Source of the DNA: Bacillota bacterium
Lineage (GTDB): Bacteria; Bacillota; Clostridia; Lachnospirales; Lachnospiraceae
Assembly: GCA_023428885.1 (NCBI GenBank)
Contig: JAEYWQ010000403.1
Coordinates: 1 to 7,322, forward strand
Length of the DNA: 7,322 bases
Reading direction: 5' to 3'
Shown here: positions 1-6,133 of the stretch, in pieces
Layout of the letters: each line of letters opens with the position of its first letter
Position numbering within the stretch: the stretch's first letter is position 1
The notes under the pieces: generated by a model
Told to the model about the DNA's origin: nothing
Seen by the model: the letters and a program-made list of their open reading frames with translations, nothing else
Databases searched by the model: none
Translations under genes and position numbers: made by a program

Positions 1-85
1 ACAGATAACCATCCTAAATTATAACTTTTTTTACCCTCATATAAAACAGTGTGCGCGACTAAATTCTGCCTAATGAAATTTACCT

Positions 86-122
86 GAATTTACTCTTGCA
101 TTCTGGAATTTACTTTTGCATT
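86..122. repeat. Two near-identical 17-bp direct repeats, 20-bp period
   Basis: GAATTTACTCTTGCATT at 86-102 and GAATTTACTTTTGCATT at 106-122 differ at one base and are spaced 20 bp start to start. A shorter related piece, TGAAATTTACC, sits just before at 74-84. They lie upstream of a broken transposase gene, so they may be transposase-binding repeats from an insertion-sequence end. That link is an inference. No matching inverted copy was seen to the right of the transposase remnant. Confidence 0.5.
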
Positions 123-152
123 TAACACTTCCATAATTATCCGTTTTTCATA

Positions 153-180
153 ATGACATGTGTAAGCGAGTATGTATAAT
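153..180 (+). promoter_or_regulatory. Probable sigma-A promoter of the transposase remnant
   Basis: A -35 box ATGACA (153-158, five of six matches to consensus) is followed after 16 bp by a perfect -10 box TATAAT (175-180). It points at the transposase start at 215. A start of transcription near 187 would leave a leader of about 28 nt. The ribosome binding site ahead of the ATG is weak: AAGG near 199, about 12 nt away. Confidence 0.55.
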
Positions 181-214
181 ATTAGTAATATAAGAAAAAG
201 GCTGGTAATTATAA

Positions 215-859
215 ATGAATACTTCTATAGAACTTCAGTCCTTTTATCCAGCTGAATTACATATTACTGATATTCTACAGGATAAAAAGAACATTTTTAT
301 CATGATGCGTTCAAACTCCACGACTCGCATATGCCCTAAATGTGGGAAAGAACTGTCTATTGGCATCGAAGTTCAGGATCTTCCTATTCTCGGAAAACAT
401 ACTGTATTGAAAATACGTGCGCATGAATATCAATGTGATAATGATCAATGCGCTGTAAAGACGGTTGCTGAATCCTATGACGGTTTCCTTTCACGATATA
501 GCCGTATGACATTTCGATGTGAAGATTTTATATCAAACCTTGCATTGGAAACAAGCTGTGAAGGAGCAGCGAGAATCTGCAAAGCTTCTGGAATTCAAAT
601 ATGTAGGCAAACGATTATTCGTATGCTAAAAGATAAATTTGAACATCAAGAAATAGCTGAGGTTCCAGAGGTTATTGGAGTTGATGACTTTGCTAGTAAA
701 AAGCGTTTTAAATATTGCACAGTTGTTTGTAATGGAATAACGCATGAGCCCATTGCCATTTTGGAAGGTCGAGACGGAAGTACATTTAAAGAATGGCTAA
801 GCAAAAACAAGAACATAAAATTCGTAACTATTGCGCCTGAGCAGGTTTTAAAGGAATAA
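215..859 (+). pseudogene. ISL3-family transposase, C-terminally truncated remnant
   Basis: This 214-codon frame resembles the N-terminal half of ISL3-family (TnpA) DDE transposases, which are usually around 400-440 residues. A zinc ribbon is visible with C40-P-K-C43 and C74-x4-C79. A helix-turn-helix-like stretch follows at about 105-140 (CEGAARICKASGIQICRQTI). The start of the catalytic core is at 153-160 (VIGVDDFA), which carries the first catalytic aspartate, probably D157, and is followed by the family-typical THEPIAILEGRDGSTFKEWL. After residue 204 (IKFVT) the expected core, with the second Asp and the final Glu, is absent. The frame ends in an unrelated ten-residue tail. The protein therefore lacks two of three catalytic residues and should not transpose, although a zinc-ribbon DNA-binding fragment could still be made. 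The break lies near nucleotide 827. The family call is from recognised sequence pattern, not a search. Confidence 0.75.
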
Positions 860-866
860 ATTCCTT
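851..866. repeat. Perfect 7-bp palindrome at the stop of the transposase remnant
   Basis: AAGGAAT (851-857) and ATTCCTT (860-866) are exact inverted copies around two bases, overlapping the TAA stop at 857-859. There is no T-run after it, so it is a poor terminator. It may mark the junction where the insertion sequence was cut off. Confidence 0.4.
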
Positions 867-921
867 ACACAACGCATTATTCTGTCTATACACCTACTGG
901 CATACGCAAAATATGCATATT

Positions 922-961
922 AAAAAGCGCTACAAAACCATATTAGACTTTGTAACGCTTT
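922..961 (-). terminator. Intrinsic terminator of metG
   Basis: On the minus-strand RNA, AAAGCGUUACAAA (961-949) pairs with UUUGUAGCGCUUU (936-924) over 13 bp with one G-U wobble, and ends in a run of five U (926-922). It lies 46 nt past the metG stop. Read on the plus strand the same stem has a C-A mismatch instead of the wobble. The structure is therefore better tuned to the metG direction, though it may also stop reading from the transposase remnant. Confidence 0.8.
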
Positions 962-1006
962 ATTTTCATGCAAGCTATTAGTCAGCATGCTATCTTCATC
1001 AATTAA

Positions 1007-2992
1007 TTAACAGATTTCTGCACCAGCTGGCATTGGTTTTTCTGGTGTCATAAGGGCAAGAACACCGTTCTCATCTTCTGCACATAATAACATACCTTCA
1101 GAAACAATACCTGCAAGAGTAGCAGGTTTTAGATTAACTAAAACCATAACCTTCTTACCAACCATTTCTTCGGCTGTATAATTAGCCTTGATACCAGATA
1201 CAATTTGTTTTACCTGATTTCCAATTTTAACTTGAGAGCATAGTAATTTCTTTGATTTCTTCACTTCTTCACAAGCAATGATTTCTCCTACCTGGAATTG
1301 AAGTTTTGCAAAATCATCATAAGTGATCTCCGGTTTTGCTTCGATCTCAATCACGTTTTCTGGCTCCTTTTCTATCGTCTCTTCTTCTTTCGCAGCTGGC
1401 TGCTTTTCCTCTACTTTAGCAAGTACTTCTTTTAAATCAAGTCTTGCAAATAAGATCTCAGGAGTTGGAGTTACCTTTGTTCCTGATACATAGCCACCAA
1501 ATTGGCTTAACTGATCAAACTCACGTGGAGTAGCATTTAACTGAGCTAAAATCTTCTTTGAGTTTTCTGGTAAGAATGGCTCTAATAAATAACCACCAAT
1601 ACATATACTTTCTACAAGGTTATACAAAACAGTGGATAAACGGTCCTTTTGAGACTCATCTTTTGCAAGTGCCCAAGGCATAGTTTCATCAATGTACTTG
1701 TTACAACGTTTAAATAGAGTAAAGATGTCTGAGATGGCATCAGCAACACGCAAGTCAGCCATCTTCTTCACCACTTTATCCTTTGTGGAAGTAGCAACAG
1801 CAATTAAGTCTTCATCCACAGCATCTACTGCATCTGTACGTGTTACCACACCATCAAAGTACTTATTGGACATGGAAATGGTACGGTTTACTAGATTACC
1901 AAGGGTATTTGCAAGGTCAGAATTAATTCTTTCTACCATCAATTCATGATTAATAACACCATCATTTTCAAATGGCATCTCATGAAGTACAAAGTAACGA
2001 ACAGCATCTACACCAAACAATTCAACCAAATCATCCGCATATAATACATTACCCCTGGACTTACTCATCTTCACACCTTCCCCATCTTTGGAAGCTGGAT
2101 CTGTCTGAAGAAGCCATGGATGTCCAAATACTTGCTTTGGTAATTCCACATTAAGAGCCATTAACATAATTGGCCAATAGATGGTATGGAAACGTAGAAT
2201 ATCCTTGCCAATTAAGTGAAGATTCGCAGGCCAGTACTTCTTATAGTTATCTCCATGATTTCCATCACAGTCATAACCAATGCCAGTGATATAGTTACTT
2301 AACGCATCCAACCATACATAAACCACATGACGGTCATCAAAGTCAACTGGAATTCCCCACTTAAAGGAAGTACGGGATACGCAAAGATCTTGTAAACCTG
2401 GTATTAAGAAGTTATTCATCATCTCATTCTTACGAGATTCTGGTTGAATAAACTCTGGATGGGTATTGATATGCTCAATTAAGCGGTCTGTATACTTAGA
2501 AAGCTTTAAGAAATATGCCTCTTCCTTCGCTGGTTGACATTCTCGACCACAATCAGGACACTTTCCATCAACTAACTGTGAGGAAGTAAAGAAGGATTCA
2601 CAAGGTGTGCAATACATTCCTTCATAATGGCCCTTATAGATATCCCCTTGTTCATATAACTTCTTAAATATCTTTTGCACTTGTTTCTCATGATCAGCGT
2701 CCGTAGTACGAATAAATTTATCATAAGAAGAATTCATCAAATCCCAGATGCTCTGAATCTGTCCTGCTACGCCATCTACAAATTCCTTTGGGGTAACATT
2801 GGCATCTGCTGCCTTTGTCTCAATCTTTTGTCCGTGTTCATCCGTTCCTGTTTGGAAGAAAACATCATAGCCTTCCAATCTCTTAAATCTCGCAATACTA
2901 TCTGCCAATACAATCTCATAGGTATTTCCAATGTGTGGTTTTCCTGATGTATAAGCAATCGCTGTCGTAATATAATACGGTTGTTTACTCAT
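1007..2992 (-). CDS. metG: Methionyl-tRNA synthetase
   Basis: Charges tRNA-Met with methionine using ATP in the cytoplasm; it is essential for both initiation and elongation. The 661-residue protein is a full-length class I synthetase, close in size to the long Bacillus-type enzyme. The HIGH motif is H20-I-G-N23 and the KMSKS motif is exact at 308-312. A zinc knuckle is formed by C128-x2-C131 and C145-x2-C148. The anticodon-binding helical domain spans roughly 350-520. An acidic, Lys/Glu-rich linker at about 525-555 leads to a C-terminal tRNA-binding (EMAP/Trbp111-like, OB-fold) domain at about 558-661, used for dimerisation and tRNA capture in this family. The start is well supported: GGAGG at 3000-3004, seven bases before the ATG. 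Expression is predicted to be controlled by the T-box leader upstream (3174-3453). No co-transcribed gene follows, because a terminator lies at 922-961. No missing motif or frameshift was seen. Confidence 0.97.
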   Translation of the reverse strand: MSKQPYYITTAIAYTSGKPHIGNTYEIVLADSIARFKRLEGYDVFFQTGTDEHGQKIETKAADANVTPKEFVDGVAGQIQSIWDLMNSSYDKFIRTTDADHEKQVQKIFKKLYEQGDIYKGHYEGMYCTPCESFFTSSQLVDGKCPDCGRECQPAKEEAYFLKLSKYTDRLIEHINTHPEFIQPESRKNEMMNNFLIPGLQDLCVSRTSFKWGIPVDFDDRHVVYVWLDALSNYITGIGYDCDGNHGDNYKKYWPANLHLIGKDILRFHTIYWPIMLMALNVELPKQVFGHPWLLQTDPASKDGEGVKMSKSRGNVLYADDLVELFGVDAVRYFVLHEMPFENDGVINHELMVERINSDLANTLGNLVNRTISMSNKYFDGVVTRTDAVDAVDEDLIAVATSTKDKVVKKMADLRVADAISDIFTLFKRCNKYIDETMPWALAKDESQKDRLSTVLYNLVESICIGGYLLEPFLPENSKKILAQLNATPREFDQLSQFGGYVSGTKVTPTPEILFARLDLKEVLAKVEEKQPAAKEEETIEKEPENVIEIEAKPEITYDDFAKLQFQVGEIIACEEVKKSKKLLCSQVKIGNQVKQIVSGIKANYTAEEMVGKKVMVLVNLKPATLAGIVSEGMLLCAEDENGVLALMTPEKPMPAGAEIC

Positions 2993-3004
2993 ATTAACGC
3001 CTCC

Positions 3005-3173
3005 TACAATTAATATTATGTGTCAGCAAGCTGACACTGTCTACTTACAGGCACATTGCTCCCAAGCAGTTTTCAGAGAAACAAGTTACTTATGCAACTA
3101 ATTCCCATCCGCCAGGTGTGCATAAGAGCACATAGTGCCTTTTCATCTATAGAAAAATCAAATTCCTATAAAT
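3005..3173 (-). other. Long structured leader between T-box terminator and metG
   Basis: About 180 nt separate the T-box terminator from the metG start, where T-box genes often have far less. On the minus-strand RNA it holds several short hairpins: GGCAC/GUGCU near 3130-3142; AGUUGC with a four-base loop and GUAACU at 3084-3099; UGCU/AGCA at 3057-3068; and a perfect GUGUCAG/CUGACAC hairpin at 3020-3037, just ahead of the ribosome binding site. A short frame at 3146-3090 would encode MKRHYVLLCTPGGWELVA, but it has no convincing ribosome binding site. The stretch could be a second regulatory layer, an RNA-stabilising segment, or an inserted dispersed repeat; the sequence alone does not decide. 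Confidence 0.4.
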
Positions 3174-3201
3174 AAAAAACCCCCGTCTATTTAAAGACGA
3201 G
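3174..3201 (-). terminator. T-box-controlled terminator ahead of metG
   Basis: A seven-base stem, CUCGUCU with AGACGGG including one U-G pair and a six-base loop, is followed directly by six U. Its 5' arm is shared with the antiterminator, so the two folds exclude each other. This is the off state of the metG leader. Confidence 0.88.
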
Positions 3202-3453
3202 AGCATAATCCCGTGGTACCACTTTAATTTATCTTCTCCTTACGAAAAAGACCTTGGTGGCTGCTATCACAGCCTGTCACGATAACGTTTGACTTACGTT
3301 GTAACCTAAACTTACGATTCAGCTACACAGCTCCAAGACCATCTTCAGCTATCTTCCCTGTTCCCTATTTCCAGCCAATGAATTCCTTCATTCAAGGGTT
3401 CTCTGTACAAGAATCTAAACTTACTCTTCTCTTCTTCGCCTTTTTCTATAATT
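3174..3453 (-). promoter_or_regulatory. T-box riboswitch sensing uncharged tRNA-Met
   Basis: The leader RNA of metG carries the hallmark parts of a T-box. In Stem I, UUUAG (3393-3397 region, minus strand) and CUGAA (3345-3349 region) can form the helix above an internal loop in which the triplet AUG (3342-3340) is followed by a purine; this fits a methionine specifier. The AGAGA and GCUGGAAA stretches in the distal part of Stem I match conserved T-box elements. In the antiterminator, AAAG (3225-3222) and ACGGG (3214-3210) flank the bulge UGGUACC and pair with CUCGU and CUUU (3201-3193). The bulge base U in UGGU suits the A73-CCA end of tRNA-Met. The terminator uses the same CUCGUCU strand (3201-3195) paired with AGACGGG (3188-3182), followed by six U (3179-3174). 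Binding of uncharged tRNA should favour read-through into metG. The specifier was placed by hand folding; the antiterminator and terminator assignments are much firmer. Confidence 0.93.
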
Positions 3454-3459
3454 TTATTT

Positions 3460-3489
3460 AGTATAAACTAAAACTAACTCCTTTGTCAA
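3460..3489 (-). promoter_or_regulatory. Sigma-A promoter of the metG T-box transcript
   Basis: A perfect -35 TTGACA (3489-3484) is separated by 18 bp from a -10 TATACT (3465-3460, five of six). The predicted transcription start near 3453 falls just before the T-box Stem I, which is the expected arrangement. Confidence 0.8.
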
Positions 3490-3520
3490 GGTACTGGTCT
3501 TGCTTCGATGATTTGAAAAC

Positions 3521-3633
3521 AAAATAAAATAAGATTGAAAAAACCTGTAGGATGTGTCCCTGCAATTTGGGTATTCCCGTGCCCCCTCCTTACATATAAA
3601 TCATACACTGCTTTCTCAATCTTACTTTATTTT
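3521..3633. repeat. Long 18-bp inverted repeat enclosing a GC-richer core
   Basis: The arm at 3521-3538 (AAAATAAAATAAGATTGA) and the arm at 3616-3633 are inverted copies differing at one base. On the minus-strand RNA that difference becomes a G-U pair, so all 18 positions pair. Pairing can run on inward to about 3545 and 3611 with two more G-U pairs. The enclosed core is much richer in G and C and contains a GGG-AAUA-CCC hairpin (minus strand). No target-site duplication is visible at the outer ends. It can be read as the 3' structure of a small RNA or as a very small mobile inverted-repeat element. Confidence 0.6.
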
Positions 3634-3698
3634 AGTTCCGCCCTCTAAAATTTCCCCAATGCTTCTTCCTCCGGACAATACCTTCTCGATACCGACCT
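3521..3698 (-). ncRNA. Candidate structured small RNA, unknown family
   Basis: A near-consensus promoter at 3704-3732 points into a stretch of about 178 nt with no supported gene. The predicted RNA begins near 3698 and carries G-rich unpaired segments. It can form a hairpin AUUUUAG/CUAAAAU with a nine-base G-rich loop (3651-3629). It ends in the long inverted repeat, followed by the U-rich tail AUUUUAUUUUG. The 3' arm of the small hairpin overlaps the 5' arm of the long stem by five bases (3629-3633), so the two folds compete. The gene sits between the aminopeptidase stop and the metG promoter, all on the same strand. I do not recognise a known family: tRNA, tmRNA, SRP RNA and common riboswitch cores do not fit. 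A 27-codon frame starts at 3705, but its ATG overlaps the -10 box and it has no ribosome binding site. Confidence 0.42.
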
Positions 3699-3703
3699 TT
3701 TTC

Positions 3704-3732
3704 ATAATACCATCTTTTGTACAATTTGTCAA
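3704..3732 (-). promoter_or_regulatory. Near-consensus sigma-A promoter of the candidate small RNA
   Basis: A perfect -35 TTGACA (3732-3727), an ideal 17-bp spacer and a -10 TATTAT (3709-3704, five of six) make this one of the strongest promoter matches in the window. It is the main reason to suspect a transcription unit here. It lies 106 bp past the aminopeptidase stop and about 215 bp before the metG promoter. Confidence 0.68.
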
Positions 3733-3837
3733 TAAAATGTTTATTTAAGCAGTTAGTTTTGTGACATTCGTGTATATATAGGCTCACATTTATAAAAATA
3801 TACAATATATGGTTATAGATGAAGGCTCATACTCTAT

Positions 3838-5127
3838 CTATTGAAAGAATGCTAAAAGTAATTTGTTTAATTCCACAAAATCATGTGTGCCCATCAATTC
3901 ACGAGAAGAATGCATTGCTAATAAAGGCACACCTAAATCTACTGTTTTCATTGGTAACCAGGAAGAGATCAATGGCCCCAAAGTACCTCCACCAACCACA
4001 TCCGAGTGATTTACATACTTTTTATACTTAATCTGGTTCTTTTCACATAATTGCTGTAAGCCAGCAACCGCCTCAGTATCAAAGGTATAACGTTGGTTGC
4101 TGCTGATCTTAAATACAACTCCTTCATTTAAAAGAGAACAATTTGTTGGATCGCTCTTCTCAGTATGGCTTGGATGCATTGCATGAGCCACATCCACAGA
4201 AAGTAAGAAACTGCGCATAATAGCTTCATTAAATTGAATTCTTGTATATCCTAAACTATCATAGAGCTTTTCAAGCACCAATCCAAGTAGTGCTGAATTT
4301 GCTCCTTGTTTTGTTTGACTACCAATCTCTTCATGATCGAATAATGCAATAACATTAATCGCGTCTTCACGCTTACTCTCCATCATTCCATGTAATAGTG
4401 CATAACAAGAAGTTAAGTTATCCAAACGTGGGCTTTGTACAAACTCATCAGCGATTCCTAAGGTAAGTCCCTCTTCTGCATTGTAAATATATAAATCGAA
4501 ATCTAAAATCTCTGTTGCTTTCACATTTAACTGCTTTGCAAGAAATTCTACAAAATAGTTCTTTTGATTTAATTGATCTGAAAGCATTCCCATCAACGGA
4601 AGCATATCCGTTTGTTTCATTAATTCAACACCCTTATTCACATCACGATTCATATGAATTGCTAAATTAGGTACTGTTAAAAATGGTTTTTCCACATGTA
4701 ATAAGGCGACCTTTGGTTCTAATTCCTTATCACTTCGTAAGGATACTTTACCAGCAATGGAAAGCGGACGATCCAACCAGGTATTTAAGATTGGTCCACC
4801 ATAAATTTCACAGTTTACTCTTAGATAATCCTTTTGAAGAATCTCTGCAACTGGTTTCACATGAATGCATGGATGATCTGTATGGGCTGCTGCGATATGA
4901 AAACTTTGATCACTTGTTACATGATTACCAATGCTGAATGCAAATAGTGACGTTCCAAATGCTTTGATATAATAGTTCTCTCCCTTTTTAACTTCCCATG
5001 GGGAGGAAAGCAATAACTCATGAAAACCTGCCTCTTGCAATAATTTTTCACCTTGCTCCACGGCTTGATATGGAGTAGGTGCCTTTTTAATATAAGATAA
5101 TAAATCTTTGGTTAATGTATCTTTCAT
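3838..5127 (-). CDS. M18-family metallo-aminopeptidase
   Basis: Removes N-terminal residues from peptides in the cytoplasm using a pair of metal ions, normally zinc; some family members prefer acidic (aspartyl) or neutral residues. The 429-residue length is typical of bacterial M18 enzymes (ApeB/PepC type). The expected metal ligands are all visible: H82 in AAAHTDHP, D236 in SPRLDN, E267 in FDHEEIGS with E266 as the likely general base, D312 in SVDVAHAMHP, and H406 in AMHSSRE. The family signatures YGGPILNTWLDRPL (109-122) and GGGTLGP (379-385) are also present. The start is supported by AGGAG at 5133-5137, five bases ahead of the ATG. The gene stands alone: the next minus-strand promoter is 106 bp downstream, and the upstream neighbour is divergent. 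No clear intrinsic terminator was seen right after the stop. Substrate preference cannot be told from the sequence, so I leave the symbol empty; apeB is the likely label. Confidence 0.95.
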   Translation of the reverse strand: MKDTLTKDLLSYIKKAPTPYQAVEQGEKLLQEAGFHELLLSSPWEVKKGENYYIKAFGTSLFAFSIGNHVTSDQSFHIAAAHTDHPCIHVKPVAEILQKDYLRVNCEIYGGPILNTWLDRPLSIAGKVSLRSDKELEPKVALLHVEKPFLTVPNLAIHMNRDVNKGVELMKQTDMLPLMGMLSDQLNQKNYFVEFLAKQLNVKATEILDFDLYIYNAEEGLTLGIADEFVQSPRLDNLTSCYALLHGMMESKREDAINVIALFDHEEIGSQTKQGANSALLGLVLEKLYDSLGYTRIQFNEAIMRSFLLSVDVAHAMHPSHTEKSDPTNCSLLNEGVVFKISSNQRYTFDTEAVAGLQQLCEKNQIKYKKYVNHSDVVGGGTLGPLISSWLPMKTVDLGVPLLAMHSSRELMGTHDFVELNKLLLAFFQ

Positions 5128-5394
5128 ATATTCTCCTATCTAAATCTTTATATTTTCATTTAATTTATTATGTTTTGATTCTTATGACTACCCATACGTT
5201 TTCATTAAACTATAAGATATCCTGTCTGCTACTAATATATCATATTCTATTTTTATATTCTACCTTAATGTTCAACCATACCTATTCTGCCCTATCACTT
5301 TGTATTTCCATATAGAAACTATTCATTTCCTGCTTGTACAATCACATAAACTAGTCTATGCTTATAGCAAGAAGCTTTTTTAGAGGTAAATGAT
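5128..5394. other. Divergent intergenic region, mostly featureless
   Basis: This 267-bp, AT-rich stretch separates the aminopeptidase and nuclease-like genes, which are transcribed away from each other. On the plus side a plausible promoter is at 5334-5362. On the minus side TTGAAC (5274-5269) has no well-spaced -10 box, so the aminopeptidase promoter is not resolved. No frame with a ribosome binding site, no strong hairpin and no repeat was found. Confidence 0.5.
5334..5362 (+). promoter_or_regulatory. Possible promoter of the nuclease-like gene
   Basis: TTGTAC (5334-5339, four of six) and TATGCT (5357-5362, four of six) are separated by 17 bp and lie 32 bp ahead of the ATG. The match is moderate. 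A short GCTT/AAGC stem followed by six T (5360-5381) lies just downstream and is too weak to be a terminator. Confidence 0.35.
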
Positions 5395-6132
5395 ATGGAC
5401 AAGTTACTATTTCAAGAAGTATGCTCATCGATTATTGATCAAAATATAGAACGAAATGGAATCGGAACCTTAAGTGAGAAGACCATTCATGCTGTCTTAA
5501 AATCATATTTTTCTCCTGACTCTAGTTATCACGAACAAAGGGTTCATAACTATGTGGCAGACATACAAATGGGTAACCAAATTATAGAAATCCAGACGAG
5601 AGCTTTTAATACGCTCCGTAGAAAGCTAGATGCCTTTTTACCAGATCATAAAGTTACGATCGTATACCCTGTAGCCTACACCAAGTGGCTTTGCTGGGTA
5701 GATGAATCTACTGGCGAAGTGTCAAAGCCAAGAAAATCACCAAAGCTTGGTTCTCCAATTCAAATCTTTCCAGAACTATATAAGATCAAAAATTATCTCA
5801 ACCATCCGAATCTATCCATACATATCGTTCTTCTTGATATCGAAGAATATCGTCTGTTAAATGGATGGAGTCATGATCGCAAACGGGGTTCCACTCGTAA
5901 TGACGGTATTCCTGTTAACTTTGCTGATGAATTAGTTATCCGTGAAAGAACAGATTATGCAAAACTGCTGCCTGACAGCCTACCAAGCCAATTTACCACA
6001 AAGGACTATAAAAAATATGCAAAAGTATCACAAGGAACAGCCTGGACAGCCTTGAATATTCTCTCCTATGTGAATGCAATTAAGCAAGTTGGAAAGAAAG
6101 GAAACTCCCACTTATTCGAACGAAATCAATAG
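5395..6132 (+). CDS. Uncharacterised protein: PD-(D/E)XK-like core plus probable winged helix
   Basis: I do not recognise this 245-residue protein by name. The N-terminal half resembles a restriction-endonuclease fold: a helix with E28 (GTLSEKTIHAVLKSYF), then E47, then D56 in NYVADIQMG and E65-I-Q67 in IIEIQTRAF. This gives D-x8-E-x-Q, the order of a PD-(D/E)XK active site with Gln in place of the usual Lys, a swap seen in some members. Hydrophobic strands follow at 87-101 (KVTIVYPVAYTKWLCWV) and 141-148. The C-terminal part, about 199-242, has the helix-turn-helix pattern of a winged helix (DYKKYAKVSQGTAWTALNIL) ending in a possible wing rich in Lys and Gly. No signal peptide or membrane segment is seen. 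The start is supported by AGAGG at 5382-5386, eight bases ahead. It is monocistronic, divergent from the aminopeptidase and convergent with the Nudix gene. Nuclease activity is inference; a DNA-binding or structural role is equally possible. Confidence 0.85.
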   Translation: MDKLLFQEVCSSIIDQNIERNGIGTLSEKTIHAVLKSYFSPDSSYHEQRVHNYVADIQMGNQIIEIQTRAFNTLRRKLDAFLPDHKVTIVYPVAYTKWLCWVDESTGEVSKPRKSPKLGSPIQIFPELYKIKNYLNHPNLSIHIVLLDIEEYRLLNGWSHDRKRGSTRNDGIPVNFADELVIRERTDYAKLLPDSLPSQFTTKDYKKYAKVSQGTAWTALNILSYVNAIKQVGKKGNSHLFERNQ

Positions 6133-6133
6133 T

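Noticed and set aside
1692..2154. Open frames on the plus strand inside metG
   Set aside because: They are antisense shadows of a clearly coding gene, without ribosome binding sites.
3660..3685. Resemblance of TGTCCGGAGGAAGAAGC (minus strand) to the conserved SRP RNA tip
   Set aside because: The tetraloop is one base short, the internal-loop bases differ, and no closing SRP helix could be drawn.
3622..3705. A 27-codon minus-strand frame beginning at 3705 as a small protein gene
   Set aside because: Its ATG overlaps the predicted -10 box, there is no ribosome binding site, and its end runs into the long inverted-repeat arm.
3541..3720. Plus-strand small RNA with C-rich, anti-ribosome-binding-site-like loops
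   Set aside because: The C-rich segments are suggestive, but no good plus-strand promoter or terminator was found, while the minus strand has a near-consensus promoter.
3554..3748. Plus-strand 64-codon frame across the candidate RNA
   Set aside because: No ribosome binding site, atypical composition, and better explained by the complementary strand.
4683..4937. Open frame on the plus strand inside the aminopeptidase gene
   Set aside because: It lies entirely opposite a well-supported coding sequence and has no initiation signals.
5115..5315. Plus-strand 66-codon frame at the aminopeptidase start region, hydrophobic when translated
   Set aside because: The hydrophobic look comes from AT-rich DNA; it overlaps the aminopeptidase start and has no ribosome binding site.
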